Positions 8,757 through 16,287 of a stretch of DNA of 64,000 nt are shown piece by piece. Each line of letters starts with the position of its first letter. The first letter of the stretch is position 1. Source of the stretch: an uncultured Chlorobiota bacterium (GTDB lineage Bacteria; Bacteroidota; Ignavibacteria; UBA10030; UBA6906); NCBI GenBank assembly GCA_900696645.1, contig CAADGV010000045.1, positions 1 through 64,000 of the forward strand. Reading direction: 5' to 3'. The translations under genes and the position numbers were made by a program. The notes under the pieces are model-generated. The model saw only the letters and a list, made by a program, of their open reading frames with translations, had not been told where the DNA came from and made no database searches.

Positions 8757-9320
8757 TTACAATTTCATCGATATGCCAAGATTCAGAAATCCGAACCCGT
8801 AGCCGATTTCACCGAACGCTGCAAAATTCTTCGAAAAGAAGTACCTGCCGCCGATGTGAATACCCCAAAAGAGGTAGCTGCTCGATGCTCCGGTCGCAAG
8901 CACCTGGCGCGCCGGGTCTCCTTCATACTTTGCCGAGACAATATTGTAACCGAGGTCCAATCCGCCGTACACATCAACCTTGTCATGCTGGATGGGGTAG
9001 TGATACGAACCACGGCCGGCAACGGTAATGTAGGTGTACTTCCAACTGTATGACGATCGAGTTCCGGCTATGAAAAGCGGGCTTTCAAATTTTGAGGACG
9101 TGTAGCCCACCCGTCCTCCTACGGAGAACATGTGGTCAATCCCGAAATCCATGCCGAGCGAAAGAACGGGAATGCTCGATGTACCGTAGAATCCGCCAAG
9201 TCCGCCGATGCCGAGCCCGAATTGGGCGACCTTGGCGTTCTGGTCGTAGGCGCTCTTTGCAGAGACGGTCGTCGTGAGCAACATCGTCAGCGCGATGAGA
9301 AAGAACAGGGGATTTTTCAT
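8757..9320 (-). CDS. Small outer-membrane beta-barrel protein
   Basis: The protein is 187 residues. Signal peptide MKNPLFFLIALTMLL with cleavage near VSA|KSA, one of the few exported proteins here without Gln at +1. The rest is Gly/Tyr-rich alternating strands (GLGIGGLGGFYGT, VGGRVGYTSSK, VYGGLDLGYNI) and ends in FLNLGISMKL, consistent with an 8-strand OmpX/OmpW-like barrel. Substrate or role is unknown. Its start is preceded by AAGGAGA on the minus strand. No operon partner is obvious, since neighbours lie about 100-170 bases away. Confidence 0.7.
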   Translation of the reverse strand: MKNPLFFLIALTMLLTTTVSAKSAYDQNAKVAQFGLGIGGLGGFYGTSSIPVLSLGMDFGIDHMFSVGGRVGYTSSKFESPLFIAGTRSSYSWKYTYITVAGRGSYHYPIQHDKVDVYGGLDLGYNIVSAKYEGDPARQVLATGASSSYLFWGIHIGGRYFFSKNFAAFGEIGYGFGFLNLGISMKL

Positions 9321-9429
9321 GGCAGCAGTCTCCTTATTGATTGTAGGTTTTGTTTAGTGAATTAAGTTGCAAATTATGGTTTTTTCGATGACATGCAAGG
9401 AAAACATGAAGCAATTTCTTAGCATCTCG

Positions 9430-11529
9430 CTATTTTTGCAGAATCAGTTTCCTTGTCTGGGCAAAACCTCCCGACTCGAGCCGGTAGAAGTACACGCCGC
9501 TTGCAAGACCCTCCGAAGAAAATGTCGTTTCGTAGCTTCCCGCCTGCAGCTTCTCGTTCACCAGAGTATTGACTTCTTTTCCCAACATATCGAATACTCT
9601 GAGCGTGACGAACCCCTGTTTCGGAATATGAAACTTGATGGTCGTGCTCGGATTGAACGGATTGGGATAGTTTTGCGAGAGGCTGAATCGCTCAGGCCGT
9701 TCGAAAGAAGCAAGCTGCACTCCCGTCACCTGTGAAGCAGGCCGGCGCCAAAGTCCCATCTGTGATGTTCCCGCAAACAACATTGTGCCCGAACCTGTTG
9801 GCACTGCGTTCAGCGTGTAGATAATTGGGAAAAGGATACCGAGGGCGTTTGGCAATCCGGTGTTGATGGTAGTCCAATTCCCGCCGTTGTTTTGCGAAAC
9901 GTACACACCGAAGCCGGCTCCGGCGATCAGAGCCGTACCAAATGACGTCAGCGAGTAGATGTTCGTGCTCATGAGTCCTGTGTTGGCTGGGGTCCAATTT
10001 CCACCATTGTTGGTCGAGCGGAATACGCCATTTTGCGTCCCGGCAAAAATATCGGTTCCGATGAAAGCAACAGCCCTGATGCTGGTGCTTGTAATTCCCG
10101 CCCCTATCGAAGTCCACTGACCGCCAGCGTTTGTGGAGATGTACAGGCCATTTCCCGCGGCGTAGAGATTCGAACCGGACACAGCGAGAACCTGCGCCGC
10201 GCCTGATCCCAGCCCTGTGTTCACAAGACTCCAGTTTGCGCCATCGTTCGTCGAACGATGTACTCCCGCGGATGATCCAACAAAGATATCCGTGCCCAGC
10301 ACGGCGAACGTCTGCATCGTTGACGAAGGGAGGCCGGTGTTTCTGGCAGACCAGCTTTCCCCGTTGTTCGTGGAGAAGTAGACTCCGGAGAGGCCGCCTG
10401 CGAAGAGGTTCGAGCCCCTTGCAGCAACAGCCTCAACCGAAGCGTTTGTCAAGCCGGTGTTTCTTGCTACCCAACTGTTCCCGTTGTCGGTGGACCTGAA
10501 TAGGCCGTTTTCGTTGGTTCCGGCAAAAAGATCAAACCCGCCGGCACCATTCGACTTTGTTGTGAATGACCGGATGTGTGTCGCTGCGATACCAAGGTTT
10601 GCTTCGTTCCACGAGGTACCGCCATTGGTCGAGATGTATAAACCGGCAAAGAAAGATGACCCTGCGGCGAAGAGTGTAGATCCGTTTGCGCCAAGGCAGG
10701 AGAGGATTGAACTCGACAAACCGGTGTTAATCGGATTCCAGCTTCCGCCGTTGTCTGTCGATACAAAAGCCCCGCTTCCTCCGCTGTAAACATTTGTTCC
10801 ATTTACCAGCAACGCGGTAGTAATGTTTGCACTGACGCCCGTCCAGTTCGTTCCGTTGTTTGTTGAGCGGAATACTCCGCTCAGGGTTCCTGCGAAGAGT
10901 GTTGTCCCGTTGACGGCGAGCGAGTTGACTGTCAGGTTGGTGAGGCCCGAAATAACGGGCGACCAGTTCGCCCCGCTGTTCGTGGAGATGAATACGCCGC
11001 CTCCCTGTGTTCCCGCAAAGACACTGGAACCGATTGCCGCAAGCGCATTGACCCGCGACGTGGTCAATCCGGTATTAATCGGGTTCCATGAAGCTCCGTC
11101 GTTCGTCGAGCGGAAGGCGCCGCTGGAGGTCCCGGCAAAGATGTCATTTCCATTCACAAGGAGCGAGAGTGCTCCCGTCGCCGTTGTACTGGTCCAGCTT
11201 GTGCCGTTGTTTGTGGTAACATATATCCCGGCGGCTGTTCCGGCAAACATGTTGGCCCCTTTTGCAGCGAACGCAACCCCTCCAAAATAGGATCCGCCAA
11301 AACTCAAACCCTCATTCGAAGCAGTCCAGCTTGCGCCATTGTTGGTGGATCGGAAGTTGCCTGCGCCGAGTGTTCCAACGAATAGTGTCGCGGTGTTGGG
11401 ATTCACACCAACGGCAGTAACCCAGCCACCGTACGGGCCGTTTGCCTGAACCCATTGACTCAACCCTGCTTGGGGCAACACTATCAGGATAGTAAGCAGA
11501 GCTGCAAATCCTCCGTACAACTTCTTCAT
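9430..11529 (-). CDS. Secreted BNR/YCF48-like beta-propeller protein with T9SS sorting domain
   Basis: The protein is 699 residues. The start at 11529 (MKKLYGG) has AAAGGAG just upstream; a longer in-frame ORF starts at 11577. Signal peptide ends AGLS|QWVQ. The body is about 14 tandem units of roughly 40 residues with the signature FRSTNNGxSW followed by GLxxxxVxALA, i.e. BNR/sialidase-like blades that would form one or two beta-propellers. The C-terminal 85 residues are a type A sorting domain: LSQNYPNPFNPSTTIKF, DMLGKEV, GVYFYRL, RKLILQK. It is therefore predicted cargo of the type IX secretion system. No catalytic Asp-box enzyme motif was recognised, so a binding role is likely but unproven. 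Confidence 0.88.
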   Translation of the reverse strand: MKKLYGGFAALLTILIVLPQAGLSQWVQANGPYGGWVTAVGVNPNTATLFVGTLGAGNFRSTNNGASWTASNEGLSFGGSYFGGVAFAAKGANMFAGTAAGIYVTTNNGTSWTSTTATGALSLLVNGNDIFAGTSSGAFRSTNDGASWNPINTGLTTSRVNALAAIGSSVFAGTQGGGVFISTNSGANWSPVISGLTNLTVNSLAVNGTTLFAGTLSGVFRSTNNGTNWTGVSANITTALLVNGTNVYSGGSGAFVSTDNGGSWNPINTGLSSSILSCLGANGSTLFAAGSSFFAGLYISTNGGTSWNEANLGIAATHIRSFTTKSNGAGGFDLFAGTNENGLFRSTDNGNSWVARNTGLTNASVEAVAARGSNLFAGGLSGVYFSTNNGESWSARNTGLPSSTMQTFAVLGTDIFVGSSAGVHRSTNDGANWSLVNTGLGSGAAQVLAVSGSNLYAAGNGLYISTNAGGQWTSIGAGITSTSIRAVAFIGTDIFAGTQNGVFRSTNNGGNWTPANTGLMSTNIYSLTSFGTALIAGAGFGVYVSQNNGGNWTTINTGLPNALGILFPIIYTLNAVPTGSGTMLFAGTSQMGLWRRPASQVTGVQLASFERPERFSLSQNYPNPFNPSTTIKFHIPKQGFVTLRVFDMLGKEVNTLVNEKLQAGSYETTFSSEGLASGVYFYRLESGGFAQTRKLILQK

Positions 11530-11582
11530 TCTCTTTCTCCTTTTATTGGCTCCTTTTGTGGGAATTATCGGGAACATACAGG

Positions 11583-11882
11583 TTAGTCCTTGCAGAACGT
11601 GCCCGCCATTCCGCCGGCGTCGAGACAGCCCTTCTCGTCAATAGTCAGAATCGTCGTCGAGCCGGCTATGCTGATTTTTACCTTCTTGCCTTCGACTTCG
11701 TAATTGCCCTCCTGCGTCATGCCCATTGCAGTCACTTCAACTTTACCTCCCGGCTTGAACATCATGCTTTGGCTGATGAGCGCGCCGCGGGATGTGTACG
11801 TGCCGCTGAGGCTGCTGTCGCAGGCGGCAAGGATGAAAGTGCAAGACAATACCAATGAAAAGAGGATTGGATGCTTCGTCAT
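11583..11882 (-). CDS. Small lipoprotein, unknown function
   Basis: The protein is 99 residues. Type II signal peptide with lipobox FILAACDSS. The mature part reads as a small beta-sandwich (LSGTYTSRGALISQSMMFKP, GNYEVEGKKVKISI) like lipoproteins annotated 'hypothetical' next to envelope genes. The C-terminal GCLDAGGMAGTFCKD has two Cys that may pair. It lies 53 bases upstream of the T9SS beta-propeller gene on the same strand and could share its transcript. Confidence 0.75.
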   Translation of the reverse strand: MTKHPILFSLVLSCTFILAACDSSLSGTYTSRGALISQSMMFKPGGKVEVTAMGMTQEGNYEVEGKKVKISIAGSTTILTIDEKGCLDAGGMAGTFCKD

Positions 11883-11982
11883 AATCTGATCTTTCGTGTC
11901 TGTTCCACATCTGAGATGTAACTTGCCATTTCACCCGCAGAGAGGAAGTTTGGAGAGCCTCTCTACTTCAGCTTGCGACTTT

Positions 11983-12555
11983 CTATCGTTTTGTGTTGAT
12001 TGCGATTGCCACCAACGCTCTGACCTGTTCGGCAACAACCCGCGTTAAGACGATGATGAGAAATCCGATAATGGGCATGATAACGACTGACATGAATCCA
12101 CCTGTCGAAAGGAAGGGAATCGGCAGCATGTAGCCCAGTCCGCCGTCGCGCAGGAAGATACCGCTTACGAACCCTGCACCGGCGCCAACAATGGCAATCC
12201 AGCTGCCGCACCACTCGCCGCAGGTCTGGAGAAAATGCGCGTAAACGGGCGTGGCAACGAATTCCGAATCGGGACTGCTCATCGCAGCCAAAACCTGCCG
12301 GCGGTTCCACCAGATCTGGCAACCGAGCCAGCTTGCTGCGGCAATTACGACCCACAAAATCAGAAACGCAAAGAAGAACGCTGCGCCCATGCTGAAGAGT
12401 TGATTGTCGATGGCAATGTAGAGAATCACCAGCGGAACCAGCAGATTGAATCCGGCCAGAATGGCGTAAAGCCAGCCGAACGGGGTTCGAAAGAATTTTC
12501 CCGAATCAATGTATTCGAGAAACGGCTTGTAGAGATCGAGGAATTTGTTGTTCAT
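11983..12555 (-). CDS. Four-TM integral membrane protein, DUF4282-like
   Basis: The protein is 190 residues. The N-terminal soluble part (FLDLYKPFLEYIDSGKFFRT) precedes four hydrophobic segments at about residues 30-48, 54-76, 118-136 and 150-175. The pattern of a short N-terminal domain, paired TM helices and a C-terminal cationic tail is like DUF4282 proteins, but that is a loose match. There is an SD-like GGAGG sequence before the ATG at 12555. No enzymatic motif is visible. The 200 bases upstream are non-coding and separate it from the divergent kinase gene. Confidence 0.6.
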   Translation of the reverse strand: MNNKFLDLYKPFLEYIDSGKFFRTPFGWLYAILAGFNLLVPLVILYIAIDNQLFSMGAAFFFAFLILWVVIAAASWLGCQIWWNRRQVLAAMSSPDSEFVATPVYAHFLQTCGEWCGSWIAIVGAGAGFVSGIFLRDGGLGYMLPIPFLSTGGFMSVVIMPIIGFLIIVLTRVVAEQVRALVAIAINTKR

Positions 12556-12757
12556 ACTGCCTCCTATAGGGGTTGTGGGTGGCGGTTTGTCGGAGGCTAA
12601 TATATATTGGTAAGGAGGGGATTACCATCACCATCTATTGGATGGTGGCTTTGACTGATTATTCGTCCGCAAACGGCTGATATCCGCGGAAACGGCTTTC
12701 GTTCCTTGACGTGTGTTTTTAGGGGGATTTCTGAACTTCTGTATTCTGGAGGGTTTC

Positions 12758-14734
12758 GTGAGAAAAATACTCGTCCTTGTCTGTCTCTGTGTTCAACCGG
12801 GCATTGCCCAGCAAGCCCGGCTCGATTCATTGTTGACTGCCCTCCGCAACCATCCTCACGAAGACACCATCAAGATCAATCTTCTCACTGAACTTGCGTA
12901 CATACACTACCCTTATTCAAATCCTGATTCGGGATTGGTTCTGGCAGACGTTGCCATTTCTCTCGCTCAACAACTCTCTTATCCGGCAAAACTCGCCTAT
13001 GCTTACCGCTGCAAAGGAATAAACTACTGGTCACTTTCCGAGTACGACAAAGCGTTGGAAATGTATTTGAAAGCGCTTGACACGTATGAAACCGTCGGTG
13101 ACGAAGACGGCAAAGGTGATACGTTTAACAACATCGGAGTTGTGTACCTCGGCTTGTCCGACTATGCAAACGCTTTGGAATACTATCTCAAAGCGATGCA
13201 CATCTACGAGAAGACCGGGAGTAAGCGGCTCGCCAATGTATTCTCGAACATCGGCTTGGTCTATAAGAACATGGGCGATTCGCACAAAGCGCTGGAGTTT
13301 CTGCTCAGGGCCTTGCCGCTGTATGAAGAGACCAGCAACACCCGGGGCATTGTGAATGCCTTTGGCAATATCGGCAACGTGTACGACGACCTTGACAGCA
13401 CGAGACGAGCTCTTGAGTACCACCACAGGGCTCTTCTGCTCAATCAGTCGCTGAACAGCAAAAAGGGTGTAGCAAATAACTTCAACAGTATCGGTATAAT
13501 TTATAACGGAGCCGGGAACTACCCGAAGGCCATCGAGTATCTTGAAAAATCCCTCAAGCTCTACGAAGAACTCGCCGACAAGAATGCCCTTGCCGTGACG
13601 CTGTATGAGATCGGCAAAATCTATCGGATGGCGCCGGAAGGTTTTTTGGCGGAACGCGGAATACCCGCGTCTATGCGATACGCAAAAGCTATTGCGTTTC
13701 AGCAACGTTCAATACAACTGTCGGGCGAGATTGGATCTGTGCACAGGGAGTCCTTTGCGTGGGAGGAACTGAGCGTTGCGTATGAAGCTCAGGGCGAATT
13801 CTCCAAATCCCTCAGCGCATACAAGAAGGCTGTAGAGTTACGCGACAGCGTTGCAAGCGAAAAGAACAGATCGCAAATAGAGGTAAAGGCTGCTCAGTAC
13901 GAGTTCGAGAAACGAGAGGCGCTTCTCAGAGCCGAACACAACAAGAAGGAAGAATTAGCCTTTGAGAAACTGAAGCAGCAACGCATTCAAAACAATTCAA
14001 TTATGGGAGGAGTGGCGATTCTTCTCGTTGCAGGCGTGTCGAGCTTCCTTTTCTACAAGAAAAGAACCGAAGCCGACCAGCGGAGACAGGAAGCGGAGTT
14101 CAGAATGCAGGTAACCGAAACTGAAATGAAAGCCCTTCGCTCGCAGATGAACCCGCATTTCATCTTCAACTCACTCAACTCCATCAGCGACTACATCTCG
14201 AAACACGACATTAAAATGGCGGATTACTACCTGACGAAATTTGCCAAACTGATGCGCCTTATCCTCGAACATTCCGAGAAAAAGGAAGTGCCTCTGTCGG
14301 ATGATCTCAAGGCTCTTGAACTCTACATGCAACTCGAAGCGATGCGCCTTAACAACAAATTCGTGTACGAAGTGCATGTTGATGAATCGATAGATAAGGA
14401 AACAACGCTCATCCCGCCGCTATTGCTTCAGCCCTTTGTGGAAAACAGCATCTGGCACGGCATCGCCCACAAGGACGGCAGCGGAAAAATCAAGATAAAA
14501 ATCGAGCGGCAGAACGGATCAATCAATTGCATTGTCGAGGACAACGGGATCGGGCGGAATCGGCAGTCATTCGTGCAGGAAGGGGAGAAGAAGCAATCGT
14601 ACGGCATCAAAATCACGAAGGCACGCATTGATATTCTGAATCAGATCAAGCAAGCCGATGCAACAGTCGAGTTATCCGATTTGCCGGAAGGAATGAGGGT
14701 AGAAGTGAAGCTGCCGCTTATTACAACCGATTGA
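12758..14734 (+). CDS. TPR-containing sensor histidine kinase of the LytS (His_kinase) family
   Basis: The protein is 658 residues from GTG 12758, placed 6 bases after GGAGG; an in-frame ATG at 12713 has no ribosome site and would spoil the signal peptide (VRKILVLVCLC, cleavage GIA|QQAR). Residues about 50-380 hold seven or more tetratricopeptide repeats (NNIGVVYLGLSDYANALEYY and similar), predicted periplasmic. A coiled-coil segment and one TM helix follow near residue 425 (MGGVAILLVAGVSSFLF). The kinase domain starts with the phospho-acceptor box QMNPHFIFNSLNSI and ends with the ATP-lid motif DNGIGRN. It pairs with the LytTR regulator 83 bases downstream. The input signal is unknown. Confidence 0.92.
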   Translation: MRKILVLVCLCVQPGIAQQARLDSLLTALRNHPHEDTIKINLLTELAYIHYPYSNPDSGLVLADVAISLAQQLSYPAKLAYAYRCKGINYWSLSEYDKALEMYLKALDTYETVGDEDGKGDTFNNIGVVYLGLSDYANALEYYLKAMHIYEKTGSKRLANVFSNIGLVYKNMGDSHKALEFLLRALPLYEETSNTRGIVNAFGNIGNVYDDLDSTRRALEYHHRALLLNQSLNSKKGVANNFNSIGIIYNGAGNYPKAIEYLEKSLKLYEELADKNALAVTLYEIGKIYRMAPEGFLAERGIPASMRYAKAIAFQQRSIQLSGEIGSVHRESFAWEELSVAYEAQGEFSKSLSAYKKAVELRDSVASEKNRSQIEVKAAQYEFEKREALLRAEHNKKEELAFEKLKQQRIQNNSIMGGVAILLVAGVSSFLFYKKRTEADQRRQEAEFRMQVTETEMKALRSQMNPHFIFNSLNSISDYISKHDIKMADYYLTKFAKLMRLILEHSEKKEVPLSDDLKALELYMQLEAMRLNNKFVYEVHVDESIDKETTLIPPLLLQPFVENSIWHGIAHKDGSGKIKIKIERQNGSINCIVEDNGIGRNRQSFVQEGEKKQSYGIKITKARIDILNQIKQADATVELSDLPEGMRVEVKLPLITTD

Positions 14735-14769
14735 ATCAGCAAAGAAGACGTTGGATACGATCTTGAGCC

Positions 14770-14793
14770 CTCTGTCCCTTTGTGTCTCTGTGG
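14770..14793 (+). repeat. Fragment of a dispersed CTTTGTG..GTGG-type repeat
   Basis: CTCTGTCCCTTTGTGTCTCTGTGG lies in the gap between the kinase and regulator genes. It resembles the stretch at 53034-53061 (CCTTTGTGCCTTGGTGG) and the reverse-oriented one at 47521-47553. The pieces share the rhythm 'CTTTGTG-CCTTxGTGG' rather than an exact sequence. Confidence 0.4.
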
Positions 14794-14817
14794 CATTGTA
14801 TTATTCCTGAAAGACTC

Positions 14818-15570
14818 ATGATATCTGCAATCATCATCGATGACGAACAATCCTGCATCGACCGCTTAAGCGGCTTGCTGGAAACCCATTGTGCTGAAAC
14901 CATCCGCTTGGCGGGGACTGCCGATTCGGTAGCAAAAGGAATCCAGGCCATTCACAGCACGCAGCCCGGATTGGTTTTTTTAGATGTTCAGATTGGCAGC
15001 GAAACAGGGTTTGATCTACTGCGGCAAATCGGTGAGATTCGCTTCGAGGTGATTTTCACGACGGCGTTCGAGAAGTATGCCGTGCAAGCGATCAAATTCA
15101 GCGCAGCCGACTACCTGCTGAAGCCGGTCGACCCTGATGATCTGCTGCAGGCAGTTGATCGGCTGAAGGCTAAAATTTCGAAAGAAGAAATGTCGCAGAA
15201 GCTGGATGTTCTTTTCCATAATCTGAAAACGATTGAAGGCGCCTCGAAGAAAATCAGTGTTCCGACGATTAACGGATTCGAGTTTCTGCAGGTGGGCGAT
15301 ATCATTCGCTGCGAGTCGGATGTCAACTACACCAGCATCTTCCTCAAAGGAAAGCAAAAGCTGACGGTGGCAAAGACTCTGAAGGAGTTTGAAGAACTTC
15401 TCTCGGAGTACAACTTCTTCCGCGTTCACAACTCCCATCTCATCAATCTCTCGCATATCAAAAAGTACAACAAAGGCACTGGCGGATACGTCACTATGAC
15501 CGACAACTCGGAGGTGGAGGTTTCAACGCGGAGGAAGGATGAGTTTTTGAAGAGGATTGGGGGGATGTGA
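14818..15570 (+). CDS. LytTR-family response regulator
   Basis: The protein is 250 residues from ATG 14818; the in-frame ATG at 14782 adds unlikely residues. The receiver domain (1-120) shows IIIDDE acidic pair, phospho-acceptor Asp in VFLDVQIG and conserved Thr and Lys (TTAFEKYA, LLKPVDP). The C-terminal LytTR DNA-binding domain (about 140-245) includes FFRVHNSHLINLSHIKKY. With the upstream LytS-type kinase it forms a two-component system. The target promoter is not visible. The 83-base gap to the kinase contains a short piece of a dispersed repeat (CCCTTTGTGTCTCTGTGG). Confidence 0.93.
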   Translation: MISAIIIDDEQSCIDRLSGLLETHCAETIRLAGTADSVAKGIQAIHSTQPGLVFLDVQIGSETGFDLLRQIGEIRFEVIFTTAFEKYAVQAIKFSAADYLLKPVDPDDLLQAVDRLKAKISKEEMSQKLDVLFHNLKTIEGASKKISVPTINGFEFLQVGDIIRCESDVNYTSIFLKGKQKLTVAKTLKEFEELLSEYNFFRVHNSHLINLSHIKKYNKGTGGYVTMTDNSEVEVSTRRKDEFLKRIGGM

Positions 15571-15595
15571 TTGATTCGATGGGCTCGGCTGGCAT

Positions 15596-15809
15596 TCTTT
15601 CGCCTCTCCGAGGCTCAACCGTGTGTGTATAGCGCGTTCCCACGACTTCGTCGTGGGTTGAGATCTGCCCGCCACTTCCGTGGCTTGGTGGTGCAACACC
15701 AGGGAGTTCTCTGGATGATGAGGAATCGGAAGCAGTTTCCGGGTTGTGGGTGTGATGAGGCCAGCGGCATTCTGCCGCCTCTGTGAGGTCTCCCAGCCTG
15801 TTTAGCGTT
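15596..15809 (+). repeat. Hairpin-array unit, copy 1
   Basis: A 214-base unit made of short palindromes: GCCTCTCCGAGGC, CCCACGACTTCGTCGTGGG, GCCACTTCCGTGGC, CCAGGGAGTTCTCTGG, GGAAGCAGTTTCC, GCGGCATTCTGCCGC. Many have a TTC-type loop. It starts 26 bases after the LytTR gene stop and is followed directly by a second copy. No convincing reading frame runs through it. The overlapping frames on the minus strand are low-complexity and rich in Arg, Pro and Ser. Confidence 0.9.
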
Positions 15810-16023
15810 CTCTCGCCTCTCCGAGGCTTTTCCGGTGTGTGTTGAGCGCGTTCCCACGACTTCGTCGTGGGTTAAGGTCTGCCCGCCACTTCGTGGCTTG
15901 AGGGTGCAACAACAGGGAGTTCTCTGGATGATGAGGGAAGCGGAAGCAGTTTCCGGGTTGCGGGTGTGATGAGGCCAGCGGCATTCTGCCGCCTCTGCGA
16001 GGTCTCCCAGCCTGTTTAGCGTT
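15810..16023 (+). repeat. Hairpin-array unit, copy 2
   Basis: Second tandem copy of the same unit, offset 213-214 bases from copy 1. The two copies differ only by scattered substitutions and one- or two-base indels (for example GCCACTTCGTGGC here against GCCACTTCCGTGGC). The stem of CCCACGACTTCGTCGTGGG (15854-15872) is fully kept. Changes falling mostly outside or in loop bases suggest the hairpins matter. Confidence 0.9.
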
Positions 16024-16180
16024 GTCTCGGCGAACTTCGTGGCGTATTGGAACCTTCTCGCCATCCCCTGGCTTGATGGATCCAGCATGTAAGTGCGCAA
16101 GTCCCGTAGGGACGACAAACGATAACCCACTGCGTAAGCAGTGGGTTCGAACAAGAAGAAGTTTACCCAAGCCCCGGAGG
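16024..16180 (+). repeat. Degenerate hairpin-rich tail of the array
   Basis: After the second unit come further short palindromes of the same kind: GTCCCGTAGGGAC, AACCCACTGCGTAAGCAGTGGGTT and GCCCCGGAGGGGC. The last lies about 100 bases from the nrdJ stop. The piece is not a third full copy but contains the same style of motifs. The stretch from 15571 to 16287 therefore holds repeats and a terminator and no gene. Confidence 0.7.
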
Positions 16181-16201
16181 GGCGCAAGAATACAAATACA
16201 G

Positions 16202-16241
16202 AACCCCGCCCAATCCTTACATGTCAGGATCGAACGGGGTT
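16202..16241 (-). terminator. Hairpin at the 3' end of nrdJ (probable terminator)
   Basis: The stem AACCCCG (16202-16208) / CGGGGTT (16235-16241) with an inner ATCCT/AGGAT helix lies 47 bases past the nrdJ stop. The U-tract on the minus strand is weak (CTGTATTTG), so the efficiency is uncertain; it could also be bidirectional. Confidence 0.45.
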
Positions 16242-16287
16242 ATTCTTTGTGTTGTAGAGGCGTTTAATTTAACCGTCCTACAAAATG

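Noticed and set aside
15596-16023. CRISPR-like repeats
   Set aside because: Units are about 214 bases and directly adjacent, without unique spacers, and there are no cas genes.
16120-16160. tRNA-like GGTTCGAAC within a hairpin
   Set aside because: It resembles a T-loop, but the surrounding sequence is a palindrome AACCCACTGCGTAAGCAGTGGGTT, with no acceptor or anticodon arms.
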